Shown here piece after piece: positions 1 through 9,356 of a DNA stretch of 64,000 bases. The stretch is from Spongospora subterranea (Eukaryota > Endomyxa > Phytomyxea > Plasmodiophorida > Plasmodiophoridae), in contig OUQQ01000020.1 in NCBI GenBank assembly GCA_900404475.1, forward strand, positions 1 through 64,000, in the 5' to 3' direction. Each line of letters begins with the position of its first letter. Position 1 is the stretch's first letter. Both the position numbers and the translations under genes were made by a program. The notes under the pieces are model-generated. The model worked only from the letters and a program-made list of their open reading frames with translations. It did no database searches and had not been told where the DNA came from.

Positions 1-1
1 A

Positions 2-157
2 ACTTCCGGATCGGTTGGCCGCATAGTGCTACCGCTCCTCTCATCAATAAGCCATTCATTAGCACATGGAACAGATATCATTACGGTCACGTTTTCTATT
101 ATCGTAGTATTGATATTTATCGGACGATATGGCAAATCGACCAAACCCGAACGGTGA
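2..157 (+). pseudogene. 3' end of an MFSD8-like transporter, left duplicate copy
   Basis: This fragment encodes the last 51 codons of a major facilitator protein and ends in a TGA. It is almost base-for-base identical to the 3' end of the fuller copy at about 3234-3389, so it is the left member of a tandem duplication; the rest of this copy lies outside the window. The reading frame matches the last membrane segment and basic tail (G-R-Y-G-K) of the second copy. Because the LIM gene copy beside it is broken, this fragment is probably not functional, but the missing 5' part cannot be judged. Confidence 0.75.
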
Positions 158-550
158 GCACTTTTTCCGGTTGACTACATGCCGTACCTCTTTCTCTCCA
201 TCGTCCATAATTGTGCCCCATACCTCCCAAGTATGTCCAAATCTCGTTAGATAAATTACAAATAATATTTTTGATTACATCTTGTTTTGTAGCTGTGCGT
301 GCAATTGTCTCCAATGTTCTTGAAAGAAAAAACGTTTGTGTTGTTAGCCATTAACGTTCGATTCCAATTTCCAATGACAATTTTGTACCAGCACACAGGA
401 CTGGACTATCGATAGTAGGTCCCTGTATAAGCTATTTTTAAGATTGCTTCTGGCCTTGCTTGCTGGAGCTATGCAGCGCAGGGTATCTACCTTGCACAAA
501 CATACTCGTGTCGGCTACTTTTAACGCTTGCACTTGAGCAGCGAAACGCG

Positions 551-1010
551 ATGGATCCGCGCAATCGAGGCCCCAATCCGGATGCGCGCCTTTCAATTTC
601 AGGCGGCGATTTGAACTGGATGAGGTCAATCTTCTTATCATCCAATATCACTCCGGTTGCTATCACACAGACATCCGCGCCTCGAGGATTTTCCAGCAAA
701 GATCAAACCAACGAATTGCGCTCTCGTTCTTCTATGTTTCCTTCCTGCTGCATCAGAAGGTGGTACCGGTCAGCCCCAAACGACAGTGTGCCGTTGTCGC
801 AACGCCATTACCGAGACCTTCGCCGTGGCCGGGGACAAGTACTTCATCTACAATGCTTCCAGTGGGAAACCTGTAAAGTTAATTCGGCGGGGCCTATATT
901 TTACAAATGATGGGATGCCAAATTGCGACAATCATTATCACGAAATGTTCGAAAACCGTTGAGCCGCCTGTTCTCAATTGATCAGAGGGCGCTTCCGGAC
1001 TCAAATTTGG
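551..1010 (+). pseudogene. Decayed 5'-truncated copy of the LIM-domain gene
   Basis: The sequence follows the intact LIM gene (4354-5778) from codon 47 through LIM domain 1 into LIM domain 2, but the start codon and most of the SH3 domain have been deleted. Further damage is visible: a 6-base loss near 640, small frame-breaking indels around 760-790, and a TGA at 961-963 where the intact copy has a Cys codon. Similarity fades after about 1005. It cannot encode a LIM protein. Confidence 0.88.
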
Positions 1011-1882
1011 GTCGTCGTTGCTTCAATGACTCAAGAACGCGACCGACCTGGTTTAACCATCGCTCATGGCTGCCTCTTCCTCGTTGCAGCTCCTCCAGCT
1101 GACTCCTCGGGCATCAATCCATATTTGGTGTGCACTAAAACCCATACCCCGTTATCAGGTTCATAACCTCGCTAGTATCTCAGCATTCCAATACCAGACC
1201 AGTAATAACGATGTTGCGCTGGCACATGATATTGAGTGTGTTCAGCCAGACGCAACCCAAACGTGTATTTAATGTGACCTGTAGTGTATTTTTTAAAATA
1301 TTGTGAACCATGCTGGGCACTAGGTTAGCGTTTCGGAAGGAAACATCAGTTGATGATTGAAATGACACTGTGATGACATAGTGCGGTAAATGTCTGACGA
1401 CAACGAACGTAAGGTGTATCGTTTTTGGCTACGTACGCCCCACATGTAAATACAGCGTAGGATAATAAAAAATGATGAGACATGGTTGTGATCGTTTAAA
1501 AGATCTACTTTTGATGAACCTAACGAAGTTTCATTATCAATGTTGTTATCATCATAATGAGATGAGGAATCAATTCGGAATTCGGGATAAGATCCCAATA
1601 TCGGCTAAGATTCCCAAGGCAGCACAATGCTCCCAGTTATCAATCTGATCCTTCATTCTCGGCAATGCGTCGGTGAATCGCGCACCAATTTCCTGAAACT
1701 CAGACCTGGTCTGCTTTTAGCGTTGGCTTGTGCATTGGTGGTAATTGGCGCACAGAGAACAGATCTTTCTATATTTTAACTTGATATTCATAATTTTCTT
1801 CGCCCATGATATCCTATTGAACTGTACTGCCAATGATGCACCAAAACTTGATCGCAACGGCCAGGGGTAGCGGAATAGCCCA
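1011..1882. other. Intergenic, no gene recognised
   Basis: Only short, low-complexity open frames are present, with no protein motif, no similarity to the neighbouring duplicated genes and no plausible splice-joined coding sequence that I could see. Confidence 0.6.
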
Positions 1883-3389
1883 ATGATATCAGAGATGAGT
1901 GATGTCTCACGAGTACTTCTCGATTTCCCTTGGGCAATGTCATACTGTATTTCTAGTTTTATGACACTTACAGGTTCATCCCAGTTCTCACAAGGAATAT
2001 TGGAAATTGAAACACAGGATAATTCAGTTCGTTCAAGCTGGACGCCAATTGCCAGCGACAGCTTTATTCGAGATCAAGTACAGTTGAAGTTATCTGGGAA
2101 TATCCGAGATTTATTCATTGTCGTGTTGCAAGTTTTCCTGTCGGAGTGTCCTCGTGGAATTGTTCTTGCCATCATCACTCCATACCTAGCTTTTATTTCA
2201 ACTGCAGCTGATGCACAGTCCTTGACCGGCTATGCTGTATCCCTATTTCCTCTCGGTCGCCTCGCTTCCTCGTTGCCTTATGGGTACATAATCGACTGGA
2301 CAGGATCGTCCAGAAATACTTCAATACTTGCGACCATCATCTCGATGTTTGGTAGTGTTTTATATATATTGGGTGCATGGATTGGCAGTGGATCATATGC
2401 AGTTGCTTGTGTTTTGATATCCAGGTTGTGCGTCAGATTTCAGAAGATTTTTGTTTGCTAATCTTGTATCCAGGTTCGTAATCGGATTTGGGAGTGGAAC
2501 CCTGTCTGTTTCCCGCTCGTTTATGATTTCTATAAGCACTTCAGAAGAGCGAACCAAATACGTATCCTGGAATACTCTGGTGCAACATATTGGTTTCAGT
2601 ATGAGCCCAATATTCCCTGTCGTTATTAATTGAATATTCCCAAGCGACGCCTCAAAATGGCAGCAAGACTTAGTATATAATCCCTCGTTCTTTATCATTG
2701 GTGCCAACATGGTCATGCTGATGCTGTTATTTTCATCTATGAGTAAACATGATCCTAAACTCCCTGAAGTACGCGACAGTATGCGCTCCCTCAACATACA
2801 AGACACGAATTGAAACGGTGGTTTATCAAAGCTTGATGATGGATTCGCTTTATTTATTTTCCTGAATTTCTCATTGCGTGGAGTTGTTGGTGTTGTGGAG
2901 ACGATTGGGGCCTCTGAATATCAGCGACTAAACTCGGCTAATCCGGATAATGTCGAAGATAGTATGTGGTTCCTGCTAACAATGGGTGCTGCTGGAATAA
3001 TGACCTTTTTGGCATTGGGATATTTAGAAAAAATATTCTCAGCCTTCACGTTGTTGTTATTCGGGATGGGAGCCATGATTAGTGGTTCAATTGCATTATT
3101 ACCATGGCTAAGCCATGATAGTGAGATTCTCATGATACTGGGAACGAGCCTGATTTGGTGCTTTGGGTCCCCTATTACTCAAGTATTCACCATATCGACC
3201 TACTCTCAACTAATGGGGCAGCGCCCGCAAGGAACTTCCGGATCGGTTGGCCGCATAGTGCTACCGCTCCTCTCATCAATAAGCCATTCATTAGCACATG
3301 GAATAGATATCATTACGGTCACGATTTCTATTATCGTAGTATTGATATTTATCGGACGGTATGGCAAATCGACCAAACCCGAACGGTGA
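1883..3389 (+). pseudogene. MFSD8/CLN7-like major facilitator transporter, probably degenerate
   Basis: Members of the MFSD8/CLN7 family are multi-pass lysosomal or vacuolar transporters. The family pattern is visible in order: first helix (FLSECPRGIVLAIITPYLAF, about 2140-2200), the ISRFVIGFGSG stretch made by splicing a 45-nt intron (about 2429-2473, CCAG|GTT at both ends), the VSRSFMISISTSEER loop, a mid-protein helix, the VETIGASEYQRL segment near 2900, and the C-terminal G-x-R-P-Q-G motif followed by the last helices. However, two in-frame TGA codons interrupt it, at about 2631-2633 and 2810-2812. The first could be hidden in a GTTATT...GCAG intron; the second has no obvious splice solution. 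TGA is a stop elsewhere in this window. The gene is therefore either a recent pseudogene or spliced in a way I cannot resolve. The left duplicate at 1-157 repeats its 3' end. Confidence 0.6.
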
Positions 3390-4945
3390 GCACTTATTCC
3401 GGTTGACTACTCTTTCTCTCCATCGTCCATAATAATTGTGCCCCATACCTCCTGAGTATGTCCAAATCTTGTTAGGTAAATTACATAAAATATTTTTGAT
3501 TACATCTTGTGTCGTAACTGTGCGAGCAATTGTCTCCAACGTTATTGGAGCAATTCCAATTTGGAATGATAATTTTATATCAGCGCACAGGACTGGACTG
3601 TCGATAATAGGTCCCTGTATAGCCTATTTTTAAGATTGACTCTGGCCTTGCTCGCTGGAGCTATGCAGCGCAGGGTACTGCCTTGCATAAACATACTCGA
3701 GTCGGCTAATTTTAGCACTTGCATGTGAGCAGCGAAACACGCGATCATTATCTGTGTCAGCAATATCCTGGCAAAACAAACTTTCCAAGTTGTGTCCTTG
3801 GAGCTTAGCCTCAGAAACTCACTCAAAGGCGGGACAGTTGCTTCGATTGAGTTATTCGCCAGTATATGCCTGACCCTGCCCGAACCCATAACCTGTGTAA
3901 TTTGGCGTAGTGAGCAACTCTCTCAATTGCTGCACAATATGGGTGACAACGATGACCATACGAGGTCGGGACGTGCCATGAACACCGGTGGAAACAATGC
4001 GGTACACCAAGTTAGATATTCCACTGGCGAACCTTCTTCTTCATTGGAAAGATGATATCGGAACAAATCATTCTCCTCGACGAATTGTCACATTCACTCG
4101 CATTTCCAACTCAACAAACTGCAAAGTCTCCGTTCCTTGTTTGGTTTGTTGTTACTGAAGGGGTTTCCACCAATATTCAATTGATGTTTTGAAACACAAC
4201 TTCCTATTCGTGCAAACAACTTTTGACTTTTTGTGACACTCTAACAAACAACAGTTCATCGGGATAAGGGCATACGCCATGTGCGAAATATTCCCAAAAA
4301 ATATCTTCGACGTCGTGATGACTGTTTTTTGAAGTGGACTCCGAATCATTATAATGGCTGATAATCGCCCAACGCTCTTCGTGGCGCAGGTGCTATTCAA
4401 CTACGAGCCGCAATCCACCGAAGAGATCGCCCTGGGCGAGGGCCAGTTCTGTCTGGTGCTGGAGACCAACGAAGCGGGGTGGTGGCTAGTTCGCGATGGA
4501 TCCGCGCAATCGAGGCCCCAATCCGGATGGGCGCCTTCTAATTTCATGCGGCGTCTTGAACTGGATGAGGTCAATCTTCTCATGGAATCATCCAATATCA
4601 CCCCGGTTGCTATCACACAGACATCCGCGCCTCGAGGATTTTCCAGCAAAGATCAAACCAACGATTTGCGTTCTCGTTCTTTGATGACTCCTCCTGCTGC
4701 ATCAAAGGTGGTACCGGTCAGCCCCAAACGACAGTGTGCTCGTTGTCGCAACGCGATTACCGAGACCTTCGCCGTGGCCGGGGACCAAGTATTCCATCTA
4801 CAATGCTTCCAGTGCGAAACCTGTAAAGTGAATTTGGGCGGGGGCGTATATTTTATGAAAGATGGAATGCCATATTGCGACAATCATTATCACGAACTGT
4901 TCGGAAACCGTTGTGCCGCCTGTTCTCAATCAATCAGAGGGCGCT
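3232..4945 (+). repeat. Right arm of the tandem segmental duplication
   Basis: This arm spans the 3' end of the MFSD8-like gene, the intergenic spacer and the first half of the LIM gene. It is the fuller version of the copy at 1-1010 and retains the roughly 750 bases that the left arm lost. Confidence 0.9.
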
Positions 4946-5778
4946 TCCTTAACGCCATGGACAAGACCTGGCACCCAGAACATTTCCTGTGTGCCGATTG
5001 TCAGCAACCGTTCGACAATGACGAGTATTATGTCGGTCCAGATCAGGCTCCATATTGCGCCAAACATTATAACCAGCGGTTCGCTGTCAAATGCACTGCA
5101 TGCAATCTGCCCATTGACGGAACAGCATTAGAGGCGCTTAATCAATCATACCATACCGATTGTTTCCGTTGCTCAGTGGATATGGAGCTGATCAGCGCCT
5201 CGAATCCGTTCCATATAAAAGATGGTGTCATCTATTGTGCAGAACATTTCGAGTCTCTGTTATTGGAGCGTTGTGCCGCATGTGAAAAGCCGGTCATTGG
5301 GCAATTTGTTCAAGTTCTATCAAAAACGTACCATCTTGAGTGCTTCACCTGCAGTCAATGCCAAGAGAATATTGCCAATGGGCAATTCCATCTGACTAAA
5401 ACTGGAGGTTTCATCTGTGCACCGTGCGATACGCCTGGGAAGTTTATGAAGGAGATCGGGCAATCACAGGCGAAAGGCAGCCAGATGATGACGAAAACCG
5501 CCAAGATGCCACAAGGATTGGATCAGGTTAGAACTGCACCGGTGACTGTACAACCGATGAGCTGCATACAAAATAACGGCAACGGGCCGATACGAATGAA
5601 GGCATCGGAGCTAATGGGCAAAGATCGCCTATTACCGGAGACGATTGATCGCTCGCACAAAGAACACTATTTGTTTGATGATGAGTTTCAGGCATTATTT
5701 GGGATGACACGCGACGAGTTCGCCTCTATCAAACCCTGGAAACAGCAGCAAATCAAGCAGAGAATAGGGCTATTTTGA
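4354..5778 (+). CDS. SH3 - four LIM domains - villin headpiece protein
   Basis: A single uninterrupted 474-residue frame starts at ATG 4354. Residues about 8-70 form an SH3 domain (ALYDY-like start FNYEP, the GWW core and GWAPSNF end). Four LIM domains follow: about 128-185 (CARC), 187-244 (CAAC), 247-305 (CTAC) and 308-360 (CAAC). The last 36 residues are a villin headpiece with the F-G-M-T-R-x-x-F core and KxxGLF-type end. LIM domains mediate protein contacts and headpieces bind F-actin, so a cytoskeletal adaptor role is likely. LIM+headpiece resembles animal ABLIM, but ABLIM has no SH3 domain. In LIM 3 the fourth zinc ligand is Asp instead of Cys (CFRCSVD), so that zinc site may be weak. 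Lack of introns is unusual here. A broken copy lies at 551-1010. Confidence 0.9.
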   Translation: MADNRPTLFVAQVLFNYEPQSTEEIALGEGQFCLVLETNEAGWWLVRDGSAQSRPQSGWAPSNFMRRLELDEVNLLMESSNITPVAITQTSAPRGFSSKDQTNDLRSRSLMTPPAASKVVPVSPKRQCARCRNAITETFAVAGDQVFHLQCFQCETCKVNLGGGVYFMKDGMPYCDNHYHELFGNRCAACSQSIRGRFLNAMDKTWHPEHFLCADCQQPFDNDEYYVGPDQAPYCAKHYNQRFAVKCTACNLPIDGTALEALNQSYHTDCFRCSVDMELISASNPFHIKDGVIYCAEHFESLLLERCAACEKPVIGQFVQVLSKTYHLECFTCSQCQENIANGQFHLTKTGGFICAPCDTPGKFMKEIGQSQAKGSQMMTKTAKMPQGLDQVRTAPVTVQPMSCIQNNGNGPIRMKASELMGKDRLLPETIDRSHKEHYLFDDEFQALFGMTRDEFASIKPWKQQQIKQRIGLF

Positions 5779-6135
5779 TCATAATCATTAAATATACCGG
5801 ATATAAAATCAGTAAATCGATTTATATTGAGACTGTATTCGGAAGAGAATTATGTACTGTAATGGCGTCGCCGAGAACAATAGTTACCAATTGAAGACTT
5901 GATAATAATCCTCACTCAGAACTCCAAGTGCCAACTGACAATCGTTCCGCAACGCCTTCTGTAGATGAATGCGCTTCACCCACAGCTAACCAAAAAAGTT
6001 TTTTACAAATGCACGAACCAATCTGCACAAATTACTGGAACATGCTCATCCAACTCCTATAGGAAGATTTATTACGGATCAAAAGACGAGTTTTTACATC
6101 CATTGTAGTAAACAGATGGATAAATACTTAGAAGA
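5779..6135. other. Spacer downstream of the LIM gene
   Basis: AT-rich sequence without a recognisable coding segment. It probably holds the LIM gene's 3' UTR and then grades into the transposon relics that follow. Confidence 0.5.
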
Positions 6136-6720
6136 TGGCCCATATGGACAAATTACCCAAATTCCTTATCCTGCCCAAGTTACATAAACCAGGCAATACT
6201 ATCAGACCCATCATCGGCGCTCCAACCTGGATTACTACTAAATAATTAATCTTTCTCACACTATTCTTAACAATTATCCCCGAAATACTCATCAACCATC
6301 TCGAAAAATATCGTCGAAGTCATGCTCAAGAAAACAGGACATTCTTCAAGATGTAACCTGGTATTCGATTACGAGTGATCGAAAAATGGAGAGAACATGC
6401 AATATCGAACATAGTTCTTTTATATGAAAGAATTGAAACAACGGGGTCGAGAATCCGGTTACGAAAGAACTTCGCGAGGTCCATACTACCTTTAGGCTGA
6501 GATATTATACTACATCATCTGTAAAGGTTTATGAAAAGTTGATCAAGAAGATTGCCCATGACGACAAAGGCTTTGCTGTTTCTCAATTGAACGATTTGCG
6601 ATGGGAACATTACATTCTTCATTCTTGACCTGCTGAGAGGTTGTATGTACAGTAGGCAAGTTTATTAAATTCTCTGAGAATTTGAGGAAGGCGGTATTGA
6701 GTCTTATCAAGCCTCAACAC
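6136..6720 (+). mobile_element. Penelope-like or related reverse transcriptase relic
   Basis: Translation near 6155-6235 gives ILPKLHKPGNTIRPIIGAPT, matching the conserved N-terminal reverse transcriptase block (P-K-x-H-K-P ... R-P-I) typical of Penelope-like elements and some non-LTR elements. Downstream, fragments such as CNLVFDYE near 6355 could correspond to the following catalytic block, but stops and frame shifts break every frame. This is a dead remnant. The element class is inferred from one motif only. Confidence 0.65.
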
Positions 6721-6899
6721 TGCAACCAAAGCGCCTCGGGTTCGCGGTTGCCAGCTGGCTCTAAGACTATGACCGCTTCCATATCAATCTGCTGATATGC
6801 TGCATTACTACTTCTTCTCCCATGCTATGTCTTGCTGATATCGCTCGTTCCTCGCGGCAAATGCAAGTTTGAGATGCCGCTATAAAGTACCTGGCCAAT

Positions 6900-7145
6900 A
6901 GAAACAAACTAATTGCCAGAAAATTGCAGGTCCGCCGATGGAAAGCCGTCGTTATAGACAAGGCCAACGATCATTTGATCACGTGGATAATTAATCAATT
7001 CGCAGAAATCGATATAATCAACCTCGTGCACGACATTAAACGGCAGCGAATATTATCCACTTGATCAGATGATCGTTGGCCTTGTCTATACGATGGCTTT
7101 CCATCGGCGGACCTGCAATCTTTCTGGCAATAAATTTGTTTCTAC
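6900..7145. repeat. Imperfect inverted repeat inside transposon remnants
   Basis: About 85 bases at 6901-6986 reappear as the reverse complement at about 7057-7144 with a few mismatches and small indels, around a spacer of roughly 70 bases. The shared stretch includes TCCGCCGATGGAAAGCC and its reverse complement. The outer ends diverge. It lies beside rearranged copia sequence and probably arose by inversion or inverted duplication of element DNA. Confidence 0.8.
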
Positions 7146-7177
7146 AGTAGAAACTTTCAAAAACCCGTCGGTCAGCT

Positions 7178-7505
7178 TCATCTGGGTTGGGTCTGTAGCA
7201 CAGGCGAGATCACCCGCTCAATCGGAATCGGAATACCCAACGAGCCTAACCCTTGCGTCTCCATCAAGTTCATAAAGAGTCCATACTCTATTGTTCGGCG
7301 CAAATATCTGAAGATACGCTTCAGAGCAACGAGATGCTGTGGGCCTGGATTTTGAACATAGCGTGCAACCTCTCCCACAGCATAGGCGATGTCGGGACGG
7401 GTGTGCTGCAACCAAATTAAACTCCCGACAGCACCTCGGTAATCAATTTCCCTTGCAGAAGTGAAACGGCATTACGGTCTGCTTCCGACTGTGGAGACAT
7501 GGCCT
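7178..7505 (-). mobile_element. Ty1/copia reverse transcriptase-RNase H linker fragment
   Basis: Read on the minus strand, the sequence gives the classic copia segment in which YRGAVGSLIWLQHTRPDIAY leads into an AVGEVARYVQNPG block and the RYLRRT motif, which follows the polymerase domain in Ty1/copia elements. A frame shift near 7410 separates the upstream K-x-x-SPQSEAD part. Integrase and the polymerase catalytic motifs were not found nearby. The matching downstream RNase H end is present but on the opposite strand (7533-7796). Confidence 0.85.
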
Positions 7506-7532
7506 TGGTTAGTTTGACATCTGGGCAAGACG

Positions 7533-7796
7533 GTGTGGGAACAGGACGCGAGCTATGCATTCCGTAAGATTGAAGTCAATCATTCCAAAATGAAACACAT
7601 AGCACTCAGGGACCAATTCATTCGTGACATTGTTTCGTCTGAACAGGCTGACCCAACTTATGTTTCCAGTACCGACAATTTGGCAGATGTCTTCACAAAG
7701 TCGCTGGGCAAGCAGTTATTTTACAACCTTAGACGCAGAATTTGCTGTGTCCTGAACCCCTCTTTTGAACCGGATTCGGTTGAAAGGGGGAGTTAG
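7533..7796 (+). mobile_element. Ty1/copia RNase H C-terminal fragment
   Basis: The translation contains KMKHIALRDQFIRDIV and then TDNLADVFTKSLG, the diagnostic C-terminal RNase H block of copia polyproteins (KHIDVRYHFIR ... ENLADIFTK in family members). The frame remains open to a TAG at 7794-7796. Its orientation is opposite to the preceding copia fragment although the two are adjacent in an intact element. Confidence 0.85.
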
Positions 7797-8027
7797 AGTA
7801 CACATCAACTGATCCAACCGATCCGGCTTCGATCGTGCTTTTATATTTTGCGTGCTTATATTCATAAATCCTTTTGTGTTCTCTGGTCTTCCTTCGTCTC
7901 CATATTGTCGTGTTCTGATTGGTTCGGGACATAGAACTTAAAAAAAAAATACGCTCCTTAGCGCACGCCTTGAAAGTGTCCACTACTGTCGTTTTCAAAA
8001 GAATCAAAGAAGGGTTTGTTGAAACGG

Positions 8028-8850
8028 CATACCAATCGGTTGAAGCCAAGACTCTATCCAGTTAACAAGATCGAAAGATTACGATTCTGTTTACATCACA
8101 TACAAATCGCCAGTTTTGAATAATGAAACGTCACGATTCTCGCCAATGTTCGACACCATTCACATCGATGAAAAATGATTCTACCTGACTCAAGACGCTG
8201 AGCGTTACTATCTTCTGCCAGATGAGGAAGAGCCAATGAGAACATGTCACAATAAGAATCGTTTTCAAGGTGATGTTTTTGGCGGCAGTGGCCAGACCGA
8301 TCTTCGGGAGCAATGGGAGTGTTTTTTTTATGGCAAGATCCGTATTTGGCCCTTCATAGAAAAGATCCCCAGCCAAGAAATCCAGCAAGAACCGTCTCGC
8401 AGGGACGTTGATAACCAACGGTGTTAAGGTGAACAAGGAAATGTCTCTTAGAACAACTGTTACCTGCAAGGCGCGACAAATGGCCCATTTGCTCACGATG
8501 TTGATCAGCCGATATTTATACAACAGGATAATGCCAACCCACATATTCAAGTTGATGATTCGGAGTTTTTTGTGGGCATGGCGAAAGAAGGCTCTCAATT
8601 AGGTGTTCGCTTGATATTTCAACCTGCAAACAGTCCTGATTTCAACGTCTTGGACCTAGGGTTTTTCCGGACGATTTAATCCTTGCAGCAGTGCGAGGCA
8701 CCCAAAGGGATCGACGACGTGATCGTCGCGGTGGAAAACTCATTCCGAAAGATATCAGCCGAATCCTTGAACGCTGTATTCATAACACTGCAGATGTGTA
8801 TGCTCGAGTCAATGAACCAAAATGGAGGAAACGACTATAAAATTTTCCTT
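8028..8850 (+). pseudogene. Tc1/mariner-family transposase relic
   Basis: Across several frames one can read an RLKPRLYPVNKIERLRFCL block near 8028, FDTIHIDEKWFYLT carrying the first catalytic Asp (about 8148-8190), VMFLAAVARP near 8270, IFIQQDNANPH with the second Asp (about 8510), and QPANSPDFNVLDLGFFRTI with the third acidic site (about 8620-8680), then a C-terminal helix region to about 8840. This order is that of the mariner-like DDD/E transposases found in fungi and oomycetes. At least three frame shifts and several stops disrupt it, so it is inactive. Terminal inverted repeats were not identified. Confidence 0.88.
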
Positions 8851-9124
8851 GAAGCCGAATAAATCTTTCTAGGCAATACTTATACGTGGCAATTTCCTAT
8901 TTTTATCTGAGAATAGACATTGGCAACATGCAGCGAGTGATGCCCAGACAGTAGTGATGGTATATTAGGACGTCTGTGACTCTATGACGGGCATTGTGGA
9001 CACTTATTTCGCAACATTTTCCGAACCCAAAGTGGACACTTAAAAAAAACGGGAGCGAGTAGGTATATCTTTAACCAGAGACACTGTATATACTTTATAC
9101 ATTGTACACTATAATGTATATCTA

Positions 9125-9195
9125 AAACCGGGTTGAGCGACCTCACACCGGACCCAACCCAAACCCGGTTTGTCCAAATGCGGCCCGGTTGGGTC
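9125..9195. repeat. Nested inverted repeats upstream of SDE2
   Basis: AAACCGGGTT at 9125-9134 pairs with AACCCGGTTT at 9162-9171, and GACCCAACC at 9151-9159 pairs with GGTTGGGTC at 9187-9195. A direct repeat GAGGCCGCGCT follows at about 9231 and 9251. The cluster is GC-rich and about 160-230 bases before the SDE2 start, so it could be promoter-related or a remnant of a small mobile element; no function can be assigned. Confidence 0.6.
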
Positions 9196-9356
9196 AGGGT
9201 CGGTGCTCACCTGTGACAGGCCACGCACTCAGAGGCCGCGCTCCCTGTCGGAGGCCGCGCTGACGAATCAATGGTGATCCAATGTACAGTCCAAAACTCC
9301 GATAAAATCGAGAAGTCTACCGGACACAGCCATTGATCGGGGGAAGTCGTCAGATC

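Larger units (their letters stand above)
1..1010 (+). repeat. Left arm of a tandem segmental duplication
   Basis: Bases 1-546 align with about 3232-3740, and 547 to about 1005 align with 4492 to about 4945. The left arm lacks about 750 bases present in the right arm (3741-4491), which include the LIM gene's 5' flank and first 46 codons. The break is at the six bases CGCGAT, present once here (547-552) and twice in the right arm (3740-3745 and 4492-4497), the signature of a microhomology-mediated deletion. Scattered substitutions and small indels separate the arms. Confidence 0.9.

Noticed and set aside
2620..2830. TGA recoded as tryptophan
   Set aside because: Many genes here use TGG for Trp and end cleanly in TGA, so recoding is not supported.
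8131..8598. 155-codon minus-strand open frame
   Set aside because: It is the antisense shadow of the mariner transposase relic, whose motifs read on the plus strand.
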